From Caballeronia jiangsuensis (GTDB lineage: Bacteria > Pseudomonadota > Gammaproteobacteria > Burkholderiales > Burkholderiaceae): a stretch of DNA of 64,000 nt. This document shows positions 26,468 through 35,250 of this stretch, one piece after another (positions within the stretch are counted from its first letter, which is position 1; each line of letters begins with the position of its first letter). The notes beneath the pieces are model-generated. The model saw only the letters and a list, made by a program, of their open reading frames with translations. It was not told the origin of the DNA and made no database searches. The stretch spans positions 1 through 64,000 of the forward strand of contig JFHF01000020.1 in assembly GCA_000648925.1 (NCBI GenBank). Direction: 5' to 3'. The position numbers and the translations under genes were made by a program.

Positions 26468-28522
26468 ATGAGCAGAAACTTCTTCAACCTGTACAGCCAC
26501 GACTTCGCGCGCGTCGCGGTCGGCGTTCCGTCCTGCAAGGTGGCCGATCCCGAGTTCAACGCGGCGCAGACGATCGAACTGGCGAAAGAAGCCGCCGCGC
26601 GCGGCGCGGTCCTCGTCGCGTTTCCCGAGTTGGGCATTTCCGCCTACACCTGCGACGATCTCTTCCATCAGCGCGCCTTGCTCGATGCCTGCGAAGACGC
26701 GCTGCAAAGCATTCTGGATGCGTCCAAGGGATTGAATATCGCGATGATCGTCGGCGCGCCGGTCAAGACGGAGCACAAGCTCTTCAATTGCGCGATCGTC
26801 ATCGCCGACGGCTTCATTCGCGGCGTCGTGCCGAAGAGCTATCTGCCGAACTACGGCGAGTTTTACGAGGCGCGTCAGTTCAGCCCCGCCGATGCCGCCG
26901 CGACCAGCACGCTCACGCTCTGCGGTCAGGATGTGCCGTTCGGCGCGTCGCTGCTGTTTCAGATCAAGGACCTGCCGCTCTTCAGATTCCACGTCGAGAT
27001 TTGCGAGGACGTGTGGGTGCCGATTCCGCCGTCGTCGTTCGCGGCGCTCGCCGGCGCCACGGTGCTCGTGAATCTGTCGGCGTCGAATATCGTCGTGGGC
27101 AAGTCGGCGTATCGGCATCAACTCGTCGGGCAGCAGTCCGCGCGATGCGTCGCGGCGTATCTGTACACGTCGGCGGGCAATGGCGAATCGTCCACCGATC
27201 TCGCCTGGGACGGGCAGGGCCTCATCTACGAAAACGGCGAGATGCTCGCGGAGTCCGAGCGCTTCTCGGACCGGTCGCATCTGATCTTCGCCGATGTCGA
27301 TCTCGAACGGCTCTCGCGCGAGCGCATGCGGCAAACCACCTTCGGCCGCTCGACGCATCGGCACGCAAGCGAAGTGGAACAGTTCGATGTCGTCGAGTTT
27401 CCGCTGACGGTTCCCATCGACGGCAAGCTGCCGCTCGAACGCCGTGTCGCGCGCTTTCCCTACGTGCCCGCCGACGCCGCGCGCCGCGACGAACGATGCA
27501 ACGAGGTCTACAACATCCAGGTGCAGGCGCTGTTGCAGCGGCTGCAATCGTCGGGGATGTCGAAGGTCGTCATCGGCATTTCGGGCGGGCTCGACTCGAC
27601 CCATGCGCTGCTCGTGTGCGCGAAAGCGATGGACCGTCTCGGACTGCCGCGCTCGAACATCCTCGCCTACACGATGCCGGGTTTCGCGACCAGCGATCGC
27701 ACGCTGCGCCAGGCGCGCGAGTTGATGGAAGTGGTCGGCTGCACGGCAAGCGAGATCGACATCCGGCCGAGCTGCATGCAGATGCTGACGGACATCGGCC
27801 ATCCGCACAGTTCGGGTGCCGAGCAGTACGACATCACGTATGAGAACGTTCAGGCCGGCGAACGCACGAGCCACCTGTTCCGGCTCGCGAACCTCAACAA
27901 CGCGATCGTCATCGGCACGGGCGATCTGAGCGAGCTCGCACTTGGTTGGTGCACCTACGGAGTGGGCGATCACATGTCGCACTACAACGTCAACGCGAGC
28001 GTGCCGAAGACGCTGATCACGCATCTGGTGCGCTGGGTCGCGGAGTCGGGGCAGATCGGCGGCACCGGAACCGACGTGCTCGAAAACGTTCTGAGCACCG
28101 ACATCAGTCCTGAACTCATTCCCGGCAAGACGAGCGGCGTGGTCGAGCAGAAGACGGAGAGCGTCATCGGTCCGTACGAATTGCAGGACTTCAATCTCTA
28201 CTACACGCTGCGCTTCGGCTTTGCACCAACGAAGGTCGCGTTTCTCGCGCTGCATGCGTGGCGCGATCGCGATGCGGGTGCGTGGCCCGAAGGCCCGACG
28301 GTCGCGCGGAATCAATACGACCTCGGCGAGATCCGCAAGAATCTGCGGATCTTTCTGGATCGATTCTTCCGCACGAGCCAGTTCAAGCGCTCATGCATAC
28401 CGAACGCGCCGAAGGTCGGCTCGGGCGGTTCGCTTTCGCCGCGCGGCGACTGGCGCGCACCGAGCGACGGACAGGCGACGGTGTGGCTCAAGGACCTCGA
28501 ACGCGTCCCCGAGAAAGAGTGA
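26468..28522 (+). CDS. nadE: Glutamine-dependent NAD(+) synthetase
   Basis: The 684-residue enzyme amidates nicotinic acid adenine dinucleotide to NAD. The N-terminal nitrilase domain supplies ammonia from glutamine, with the Glu (FPELGIS, Glu54), Lys (VPKSYLPNYGEFYE) and Cys (VEICEDVW) triad. The C-terminal synthetase domain has the PP-loop ISGGLDSTHALLV near residue 370. The length matches the long, glutamine-dependent type as in Mycobacterium, rather than the short NH3-only enzyme. Confidence 0.95.
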   Translation: MSRNFFNLYSHDFARVAVGVPSCKVADPEFNAAQTIELAKEAAARGAVLVAFPELGISAYTCDDLFHQRALLDACEDALQSILDASKGLNIAMIVGAPVKTEHKLFNCAIVIADGFIRGVVPKSYLPNYGEFYEARQFSPADAAATSTLTLCGQDVPFGASLLFQIKDLPLFRFHVEICEDVWVPIPPSSFAALAGATVLVNLSASNIVVGKSAYRHQLVGQQSARCVAAYLYTSAGNGESSTDLAWDGQGLIYENGEMLAESERFSDRSHLIFADVDLERLSRERMRQTTFGRSTHRHASEVEQFDVVEFPLTVPIDGKLPLERRVARFPYVPADAARRDERCNEVYNIQVQALLQRLQSSGMSKVVIGISGGLDSTHALLVCAKAMDRLGLPRSNILAYTMPGFATSDRTLRQARELMEVVGCTASEIDIRPSCMQMLTDIGHPHSSGAEQYDITYENVQAGERTSHLFRLANLNNAIVIGTGDLSELALGWCTYGVGDHMSHYNVNASVPKTLITHLVRWVAESGQIGGTGTDVLENVLSTDISPELIPGKTSGVVEQKTESVIGPYELQDFNLYYTLRFGFAPTKVAFLALHAWRDRDAGAWPEGPTVARNQYDLGEIRKNLRIFLDRFFRTSQFKRSCIPNAPKVGSGGSLSPRGDWRAPSDGQATVWLKDLERVPEKE

Positions 28523-28581
28523 TATCGCTCGTTACCGGACACCTCGCGATTTTCCGGACCGCTCGCGCGATGAAACGCGGC

Positions 28582-28587
28582 TAGAAT
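28582..28587 (+). promoter_or_regulatory. Likely -10 element upstream of glnB
   Basis: TAGAAT lies 74 bases before the glnB ATG in the nadE-glnB gap. The -35 region is poorly matched. The following leader contains GCCCCACGCGGGGC, a short hairpin. Confidence 0.4.
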
Positions 28588-28660
28588 CGAAAACATCTGC
28601 CCCACGCGGGGCACGACGTTTTTTCGAACCCCTTGAATCGATCTTTACGCGAGGCACGCC

Positions 28661-28999
28661 ATGAAACGTATCACCGCCATCATCAAACCGTTCAAGCTCG
28701 ACGAAGTCCGCGAAGCGCTCGCCGAAGTGGGCCTCACGGGTCTCACGGTCACGGAAGTGAAGGGCTTTGGCCGCCAGAAGGGGCATACCGAGCTTTATCG
28801 TGGTGCAGAGTATGTCGTCGACTTCCTGCCGAAAGTGAAGATCGAAGTCGTCGTCGCGAACGATCAAACCGATCAGGTCATCGATGCGATCATCGGCGCC
28901 GCACGCACCGGCAAGATCGGCGACGGCAAGATCTTCGTCGCCGATGTCGAGCGCGTGATCCGTATCCGCACCGGCGAGGAAAACGAAGCGGCGGTCTGA
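28661..28999 (+). CDS. glnB: Nitrogen regulatory protein PII
   Basis: This is the 112-residue trimeric PII signal protein. The uridylylation site Tyr51 is in the T-loop (ELYRGAEYVVDF). The B-loop TGKIGDGKIFV and C-loop IRIRTGEE are complete. PII senses 2-oxoglutarate, ATP/ADP and glutamine status and controls NtrB and GlnE. No amtB follows, which favours glnB over glnK. Being next to nadE is common in beta-proteobacteria. It likely acts upstream of the sigma-54 promoters of the urt and amino-acid transport genes. Confidence 0.95.
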   Translation: MKRITAIIKPFKLDEVREALAEVGLTGLTVTEVKGFGRQKGHTELYRGAEYVVDFLPKVKIEVVVANDQTDQVIDAIIGAARTGKIGDGKIFVADVERVIRIRTGEENEAAV

Positions 29000-29026
29000 G
29001 CGCCGCGGTCTCGTTTTTGCCGATCC

Positions 29027-29052
29027 GGCCCGCCGTTCGCGCGGGCCTTTTT
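29027..29052 (+). terminator. Intrinsic terminator after glnB
   Basis: Stem GGCCCGC / GCGGGCC with a 7-base loop, followed by five T. Confidence 0.85.
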
Positions 29053-29185
29053 CCTTCGTCCTTCGATTCGCGCATGCACCAGCGCGATGCCCGTTTTTTT
29101 CGCGCGTATTCATCGGCCGACCTCGGATTGCCCCGTCCGTGCGGTAACATCGAATTCCGGTTATTTCTTTGTAAGGAATCGTTTG

Positions 29186-30943
29186 ATGCATCACGCGATC
29201 GGCTTCATTCAGGATCTTGCGGTAATCATGGCCATCGCGGGCGTCGTGACGGTGCTGTTCCATCGTCTGCGGCAGCCGGTCGTGCTGGGCTATATCGCCG
29301 CGGGCGTGATCATCGGGCCGTACACGCCGCCGTTCAATCTCATTCATGACGAAGCGACGATCCAGACGCTCGGCGAACTGGGCGTCGTATTCCTGATGTT
29401 CTCGCTCGGGCTCGAATTCAGCCTGCGCAAGCTCTTCAAGGTCGGCGCGACGGCTATCGTCGCGGCGTTGTCGGAAATCGTGCTGATGATCTGGGTCGGC
29501 TACGAGATCGGGCGATGGTTCGGCTGGAACGCGATGGATTCGCTCTTTCTCGGCGCGATGCTCGCGATCTCGTCGACGACGATCATCGTGAAGGCGCTCT
29601 CCGAGCTCGGCATGAAGGGCGAGAACTTCGCGCAGATCGTGTTCGGCATTCTGATCGTCGAGGATATTCTCGCGATCGCGATGCTCGTGCTGCTCTCCGG
29701 CATCGCGCAGACGGGTTCGGTGAGCGCGGGCGTCGCGGCCGTCACGCTCGGCAAGCTGCTGCTTTTCATGACGGTTTCGCTCGTCGTCGGCATTCTGACC
29801 GTGCCGCGCGCGCTCAATTATGTGGCGCGCGCGAAGAGCGACGAGATGCTGCTCGTCACCGTGCTCGGCTTCTGCTTCGGCTTCTGTCTGCTCGTCGTGA
29901 AGCTCGATTATTCGATCGCGCTCGGCGCGTTCCTGATCGGCGCGATCATGGCGGAATCGAAGCATCTCGCGCGCATCGAGCATCTGATCGCGCCCGTGCG
30001 CGACATGTTCTCCGCGATCTTCTTCGTGACCATCGGGCTCTTGCTGAATCCGGCCGTGCTCGTCGATTACGCGTGGCCGATCGCCGTCATCACCTTCGCC
30101 GTCGTGCTCGGCAAGATCGTCTCGTGCGGGCTCGGCACCTTTCTCGCGGGCAAGGACGGGCGCACGTCGATGCGCGTCGGCATGAGCGTCTCGCAGATCG
30201 GCGAGTTCTCGTTCATCATCGCGTCGCTCGGGTTGTCGCTCAAGGTCACGAGCAGCTTTCTCTATCCGATCGCGGTGGCCGTGTCCGCGCTCACGACGCT
30301 CTTCACGCCGTATCTGATCCGCGCCGCCGATCCGCTCACGATGCGCCTCGCCCGCGCGATGCCCGCGCCGCTCGCGCATACCTTCGGCCTCTACTCGCAA
30401 TGGCTCGCGAGCCTCACGCCCGTCTCCGGCGGTCCGACGCTCTTCTCGATGACCCGGCGCATCGTCGTGCAGATCGCGGTGAATCTCGCGCTCGTCGCGG
30501 CGATCTTCCTCGGCGCGTCGTATTCGGCGCCGTTCGCGTCGAGTTATCTGGCGCGCTGGCTCGACACCGATAACGCCCAGCGCGTCGTGCTGTGGAGCGC
30601 GGCGCTCGTGGTCGCGCTGCCGTTTCTGGTCGCGGTGTATCGCAAGCTCGAATCGCTCGCGCTGCTGCTCGCCGAAGTGAGCGTGCAGCCCGCGAAAGCG
30701 GGGCGCTTCACGCGCGCGATCCGTTCGGCGATCTCCGGACTGATTCCGATCGTCGCGATGTTCGGCGTCTTTCTGCTCGTCGCGGCGCTCTCGGGCGCCA
30801 TCCTGCCGCCGTTCGGCCTGATGGTCGGCGTGCTGCTGTGCGCGGCGCTCCTGCTGACCGTGCTGTGGCGCTGGTGCGTGAAAATCCACGCGACGATGCA
30901 GATCGCCTTGCGCGAGACTTTCGAGGAGCCGCGCGATCATTAA
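29186..30943 (+). CDS. CPA2-type cation:proton antiporter
   Basis: The 585-residue membrane protein has an N-terminal Na+/H+ exchanger domain of the KefB/KefC type. It includes QPVVLGYIAAGVIIGPY, ELGVVFLMFSLGLEFSLRKL and GISSTTIIVKAL-like segments. There is no C-terminal TrkA-N/RCK domain. Instead further hydrophobic helices (about residues 430-560) follow, so gating differs from classical Kef. It probably exports K+ or Na+ in exchange for protons. It stands alone with its own leader. Confidence 0.87.
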   Translation: MHHAIGFIQDLAVIMAIAGVVTVLFHRLRQPVVLGYIAAGVIIGPYTPPFNLIHDEATIQTLGELGVVFLMFSLGLEFSLRKLFKVGATAIVAALSEIVLMIWVGYEIGRWFGWNAMDSLFLGAMLAISSTTIIVKALSELGMKGENFAQIVFGILIVEDILAIAMLVLLSGIAQTGSVSAGVAAVTLGKLLLFMTVSLVVGILTVPRALNYVARAKSDEMLLVTVLGFCFGFCLLVVKLDYSIALGAFLIGAIMAESKHLARIEHLIAPVRDMFSAIFFVTIGLLLNPAVLVDYAWPIAVITFAVVLGKIVSCGLGTFLAGKDGRTSMRVGMSVSQIGEFSFIIASLGLSLKVTSSFLYPIAVAVSALTTLFTPYLIRAADPLTMRLARAMPAPLAHTFGLYSQWLASLTPVSGGPTLFSMTRRIVVQIAVNLALVAAIFLGASYSAPFASSYLARWLDTDNAQRVVLWSAALVVALPFLVAVYRKLESLALLLAEVSVQPAKAGRFTRAIRSAISGLIPIVAMFGVFLLVAALSGAILPPFGLMVGVLLCAALLLTVLWRWCVKIHATMQIALRETFEEPRDH

Positions 30944-30996
30944 GGCTTGCTTCACGGGATAGCCCTGACAGCGGCTCGTCGCGGGTTCCCGCGATA

Positions 30997-31021
30997 ATGT
31001 GAACCTATGTGACCAAATGTG
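30997..31021 (+). promoter_or_regulatory. Three ATGTG repeats at 10-bp spacing
   Basis: ATGTG occurs at 30997, 31007 and 31017, exactly one helical turn apart, just after a GATAAT -10-like sequence (30993-30998). They lie about 85-110 bases before the chosen start of the amidotransferase gene. The arrangement suggests a protein-binding site, but no factor is known. Confidence 0.35.
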
Positions 31022-31104
31022 TGCTGGTTTGCCCCGTGCTGGTCTGAGGCGGATAATTGGAATTTGTGCATTCTCCTAACGGCGTTCAAGCGCCTGAATC
31101 CGGA

Positions 31105-32511
31105 ATGAGCGATAACAAAACGTCCAACGACGCAAGCAGCACCGACGCGCGCCGCACTGGCGCCGACTCTCAGGCCGCGCCGCGAAGCGCGAATCCCACG
31201 GCGCCGCCCGAAGCGGCAGCAGCGGCCGCCGCGCCCGGCCCGCACGCGAGCGCGACCGAGCGGGCATCGACGGATGCGCATTCGAGCGCATCGAACGTCG
31301 AACCGGTGGATCCGGCGCAGGCCCGGCGCGACGAAGCCCAGCAGGCGTCCCGTGAAGGGCGTGCAGCGGCGGCGAGCGCGACCGCGGCGCAGGAAGCCGC
31401 GGTGCGCGAACAGCAGCGCGCATCCGGCAAACCCAGAGCGAGTCTCGCCGAGAATCTCGAAGCCGCGACCGAAGCGGAAGCCGCGAGCACGGCCAGCGCG
31501 CAATCCGCTTCATCCGATTCCCCGAGTGGCCGCGCGAACGTCCTGCCGCCCGAATTCACGCAGGCGCCGGACTTCGGCAAGCTCAATCCGCCGCCGCTGC
31601 CCTTGCCCGAACAGGCGGCAGCGCCGGCACAGCCCGCTTATCTCAAGCACTCGGACTCTGCGTGGTCGGTGTTCGGCCGGATCGTCGCGGCGCGTGCTCG
31701 GCAGATTTTCGATCGTGCGGGTCAGCGCATCACGCAGCGCACGTTGCGCATCGGCGTGTCGGCGCGCATCTTTCATCCCGAGCCGGGCGCGAAAGGGCTG
31801 CGCGGCAAGACGCTGCAATATCTCGAAGAATCGATCGCGCATTGGGTCATGTCGCGCGATGTGCTCGTGTTCATGATCCCGACGGTCGGCCACCAGGGCA
31901 TGCTGCATCCGAGCAATATCCGTTTGCGCGACTATGCAAAGCATCTCGATGGCCTCTTGCTGCAAGGCGGCGCCGACGTCTCTCCGCAGTCCTACGAGGA
32001 AGCGACGACGCGTCCCGAATGGCCGGGCGACCGCGTGCGCGACATGTACGAACTGGAACTGCTGCACGAGTTCGTCGAGTCGGGCAAGCCCGTGCTCGGC
32101 GTGTGCCGCGGCTGTCAGCTCATTAATGTGGCGTTCGGCGGCACGCTGTACGGCGATATCGCGACCGATGTGCCGACGGCCGGCCTTCACGTCAGCGAGC
32201 ATTACGACCAGCATCGCCATTCGATCCGCTTCCCCGATGGTTCGACGCTCGTCAACATGTTCCCGAACCAGCGCGAGGCGATCGTCAACTCGATCCACCA
32301 TCAGGCGGTGAAATCGATCGGGCGCGATCTGAACATCGAAGCGGTGTCAGCGTCGGACGGGATCATCGAGGCGGTGCGCTACCGGAAGGCGCCGTTCGTC
32401 GTCGGCGTGCAGTGGCACCCGGAGTTTCATCGGGCGGGCGGCGCGGAATTGCTCGATTGCACGCCCTTGCTCGATACGTTCCTGCGCGTCGCGCGAGAAA
32501 CGCGCTTCTGA
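31105..32511 (+). CDS. Class I amidotransferase-like gamma-glutamyl hydrolase (PuuD-like)
   Basis: The C-terminal 250 residues are a PuuD/peptidase C26 domain. The catalytic Cys334 is in LGVCRGCQLINVAFGG, and His438 and Glu440 are in GVQWHPEFH. Such enzymes cleave gamma-glutamyl-GABA or related amides. The first 200 or so residues are Ala/Ser/Pro-rich and of low complexity, an unusual addition for this family. No putrescine-pathway neighbours are present, so the substrate is unclear. ATG 31105 was chosen; TTG 31057 is in frame upstream. Confidence 0.82.
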   Translation: MSDNKTSNDASSTDARRTGADSQAAPRSANPTAPPEAAAAAAAPGPHASATERASTDAHSSASNVEPVDPAQARRDEAQQASREGRAAAASATAAQEAAVREQQRASGKPRASLAENLEAATEAEAASTASAQSASSDSPSGRANVLPPEFTQAPDFGKLNPPPLPLPEQAAAPAQPAYLKHSDSAWSVFGRIVAARARQIFDRAGQRITQRTLRIGVSARIFHPEPGAKGLRGKTLQYLEESIAHWVMSRDVLVFMIPTVGHQGMLHPSNIRLRDYAKHLDGLLLQGGADVSPQSYEEATTRPEWPGDRVRDMYELELLHEFVESGKPVLGVCRGCQLINVAFGGTLYGDIATDVPTAGLHVSEHYDQHRHSIRFPDGSTLVNMFPNQREAIVNSIHHQAVKSIGRDLNIEAVSASDGIIEAVRYRKAPFVVGVQWHPEFHRAGGAELLDCTPLLDTFLRVARETRF

Positions 32512-32540
32512 GTCGAAGCGCTTTCGCACGTCGCAAAGCA

Positions 32541-32571
32541 AAAGGCCCGCTCGATTCGAGCGGGCCTTTTT
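32541..32571. terminator. Bidirectional terminator
   Basis: A near-perfect 14-bp palindrome (AAGGCCCGCTCGA / TCGAGCGGGCCTT) is flanked by A and T runs. It sits between the convergent amidotransferase and DUF2968 genes and can serve both. Confidence 0.92.
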
Positions 32572-32576
32572 CGTTT

Positions 32577-33311
32577 TCAGCGCGATGGTGTCACGCTCAC
32601 CGGCGCGAGTCCCGCTTCCGTCTGCTTCTGAAGCTGTTCGACCTGCAACTGCAGCGCGCGGAGCTTGCGTTCGGCGTCCAGCTTATCCGTTTGCAGTACG
32701 GCGGATTCGGCCTGCAATTGCTGCTGACGCTGCGACACTTGCGAATCCTGCTGCTGCGCGAGCTGGAGGTCGGCGGTGAGACGGTTGGCCCGATCGGCCG
32801 ATTTCGCGATCACTCGATCGAGGAGCGCCTTCTGCGCCTGCAATTGCGTGCGGCGGATTTCGCCATCAGCGAGTTCGAAGCTCTTGCGCGAGAACTGCGC
32901 GTAGATCGATTCGGCGCGGACCGTATCCTGGGTCTTGACGACACGCCACCAGCGCGCGTCCTGCGAGAGCGCGACGTAGTACACCATCTCTTGCGCGAGG
33001 AAGAAGAGCTTCGCGCCGTAGTTGCCGTTGCGCGTGGCGCGCAATTCCGTGAGGCTTCCGGCCTGCACGAGGTTCTGCAACTCGGCGATATTGCCTTCGA
33101 CGCGCGGCGCGTTCGAATCGGCGTTCAGATCGGACAGGTCCACGAGCGCGGGTTGTGCGGGTTCGTTTGCCGCGGCCATAGGCTGAACCGCTTTCGCGGC
33201 GACTTTCGGGGTCGCGGGCGCGGCGAACGTGCTCGTGAACGGCGCGAGCAGGCCGCAGAGTGACAGGGCGAGCGTGAGCGTCGCGTAACGGAGATAGCTG
33301 AGTTGCGTCAT
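32577..33311 (-). CDS. DUF2968 domain protein, exported
   Basis: The 244-residue protein has a signal peptide (LTLALSLCGLLAPFTSTFA) and a conserved middle region, GSLTELRATRNGNYGAKLFF. A long predicted coiled coil from about residue 150 follows (RVIAKSADRANRLTADLQLA and many Gln/Leu heptads). The family is largely confined to Burkholderia relatives and has no known function. A periplasmic or envelope-associated structural role is only an inference from the signal and coiled coil. Confidence 0.8.
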   Translation of the reverse strand: MTQLSYLRYATLTLALSLCGLLAPFTSTFAAPATPKVAAKAVQPMAAANEPAQPALVDLSDLNADSNAPRVEGNIAELQNLVQAGSLTELRATRNGNYGAKLFFLAQEMVYYVALSQDARWWRVVKTQDTVRAESIYAQFSRKSFELADGEIRRTQLQAQKALLDRVIAKSADRANRLTADLQLAQQQDSQVSQRQQQLQAESAVLQTDKLDAERKLRALQLQVEQLQKQTEAGLAPVSVTPSR

Positions 33312-33364
33312 GTTGGCCTCGTGGCCGGAATGGTTGATCGGGCTGGCGGTGTGTATTGCGCGGG

Positions 33365-34318
33365 TCAGCGCGCGCCGTTGACAGCGCCGCGGCCGGACGA
33401 GGCCGCGTTGCTGTCGAGGGTCGGTGAATGCTGGAGCATCGAGGAGAGCGTGGCCGGGTCCATTGACAAGGAAGCCTTCGATGGCACGCTTGCGATTTTT
33501 TCAGCCGATGCCGCGCGCACGCGCCGCGGCGGCGCAGGTTTCACGACGCGCTCGCTGGTTGCTTGAGCGACATGTACGGCGCGCTTCGTGTGGGGCGTCA
33601 GCACGGCTTTTACCCGGGCGATGTGCTTGCGGTCTTCCGCTGGCGCGACGACATGCACAGGTGCCTCTTCCGGCGCAGGCGCGGTGTACGCAGCTTCGGT
33701 TTTGGTCGCGGCCGAATCGATGGTCTCAAAGGTGTGGCTGTCCGCGCTCGGCGGCGCGGCGACTGCCGACGGCATCGGCGTTTCCGATTCTTGTTCGACC
33801 CGCGCTGCCTGCTCCGGCTGCGCGCGAGCCACGGTTTCTTCGGCCGGCGCGGGAGGCGTGACGCTGCGCGAGACTGGTGGAGGAGCGAACAGCATCCATA
33901 TGATGAGCACGCCGCAAGCAGCCGCGATGGCGCCGACGACCAGCTTGCCGAAGCCATGTCCGCGAGCGTGCGCCGGTGCGTTGACTGTCAGATGAACGGG
34001 TTCGGCGCGGGTTTCGTCGGCATCGTCCTGAGCGTTCGAGCCTTGCGTCAGACGCAGCATCGCGCGCGGTATCTCTTCCTTCGCGAAGATGCCCCACAGG
34101 CTCGTCGCGCGATAAGGCGAGTGGATGTCGGACAGGCTGAGAGCCGGCACATAGGTCGTGACGAAGCGCGCCGCGAAGAGCGCGAATTCCGACGGCGATT
34201 GAACGGGGCGCGGGCGCGCAGGCGACCACTCGAATCCGAAGTTCAAGGACGGCTCCGTCAGCGCGCGCAGCGTCGGCAGACGCAGATTGCCTTCCACTAA
34301 GATCAAGGGTTCGGACAT
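33365..34318 (-). CDS. Hypothetical single-pass membrane protein
   Basis: The 317-residue product is not a family I recognise. An N-terminal part of about 100 residues (MSEPLILVEGNLRLPTLRAL start) is predicted cytosolic. One strong membrane helix (LVVGAIAAACGVLIIWMLFA, about residues 125-145) follows. The last 170 residues are Pro/Ala/Glu-rich and probably periplasmic. It lies 53 bp upstream of the DUF2968 gene on the same strand and may be its partner. The start at 34318 was chosen over upstream codons that give a basic, unconserved extension. Confidence 0.65.
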   Translation of the reverse strand: MSEPLILVEGNLRLPTLRALTEPSLNFGFEWSPARPRPVQSPSEFALFAARFVTTYVPALSLSDIHSPYRATSLWGIFAKEEIPRAMLRLTQGSNAQDDADETRAEPVHLTVNAPAHARGHGFGKLVVGAIAAACGVLIIWMLFAPPPVSRSVTPPAPAEETVARAQPEQAARVEQESETPMPSAVAAPPSADSHTFETIDSAATKTEAAYTAPAPEEAPVHVVAPAEDRKHIARVKAVLTPHTKRAVHVAQATSERVVKPAPPRRVRAASAEKIASVPSKASLSMDPATLSSMLQHSPTLDSNAASSGRGAVNGAR

Positions 34319-34529
34319 GAAGATTCCACATGCATGCGCCCGGGCGCGGGCAAACGAGACGGCCCGCACGGACCATCGTGGCGCATGAAGATTGCGCCGC
34401 GGGTTCGGCGCGAGATGGCCAGAATTTCGACCCGCGATCATACGAAACCGTTATGTGCCCGACGACCAGAAGATTCCTATTGTCTATTTTTGACAGGAAT
34501 GCTTATTGACCAGCTCGATCTTCTTGTGC

Positions 34530-35042
34530 TCAGTCGAGCGGAAACACGTAGCGCAATGAGACGACGTCGATGCCGCCCACGTGGTCCGCTTCGCGTTCGG
34601 CGCACGTCCAGCCACGCGATTCGTAGAAGCCGATCGCCGCGGCGTTCTGTTCGAGCACGGAGAGATACAGTTGCCGCGCGCCGCGCGAGCGGGCCCAGCG
34701 CGCGGCTTCGTCGAGCATCACGGTGCCCGTGCCGAGACCGCGATGACCCGGCATCGCGTGCAGATTGTCGACGAGCACGCTGCCTGTCTCGTCCGGTTCG
34801 ACGAGACAAATGAAGCCGACCGGTTCCCCTTCGTGCTCCGCGATGAACACGCTCGCCGCGCCCGCCGCGACATCCTTCATGCGCGTATTCCAGTGAGCGA
34901 CGCGCTCGCCTTGCAGATCGCGATCGAGATACGTGTCCGGCAGGATGCCGCGATACGCCGACGCCCAGCTTCGCGTATGCATCGATGCGATGAGCGCGGT
35001 GTCGTCCACGGTCGCCGCGCGCAACGTGATTTTCGGATTCAT
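34530..35042 (-). CDS. GNAT family N-acetyltransferase
   Basis: The 170-residue protein has the GNAT fold: an N-terminal ITLRAATVDDTALIASMHTR strand-helix, the acetyl-CoA loop GHRGLGTGTVMLDEA, and the C-terminal LSVLEQNAAAIGFYESRGW motif. The acceptor substrate is unknown. It stands alone between two intergenic regions of about 210 bp in which I see no further gene. Confidence 0.85.
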   Translation of the reverse strand: MNPKITLRAATVDDTALIASMHTRSWASAYRGILPDTYLDRDLQGERVAHWNTRMKDVAAGAASVFIAEHEGEPVGFICLVEPDETGSVLVDNLHAMPGHRGLGTGTVMLDEAARWARSRGARQLYLSVLEQNAAAIGFYESRGWTCAEREADHVGGIDVVSLRYVFPLD

Positions 35043-35250
35043 GTTTGCTTGTATGTCAGCTTGAAGTTGGGTGAATGTAACCGTATTTTAATGTTGTTTG
35101 ACGTGATGTTGAGCGAAGTTGTGTGCAGTCATGGGCGGTGCGGCGTTAAGATTGAGGATGTCGCGTTTACAAAAAACGAAAGAGACCCCGCTTCAGTCGT
35201 CGTGCTGATCGCGCAGAACTGAAGTGCGCCCATAGCTCCCCGAGAAAGTC

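Noticed and set aside
28532..30955. 807-residue minus-strand frame opposite glnB and the CPA2 antiporter
   Set aside because: It crosses a terminator and two real genes and is made mostly of Arg/Asp/His, typical of an antisense shadow.
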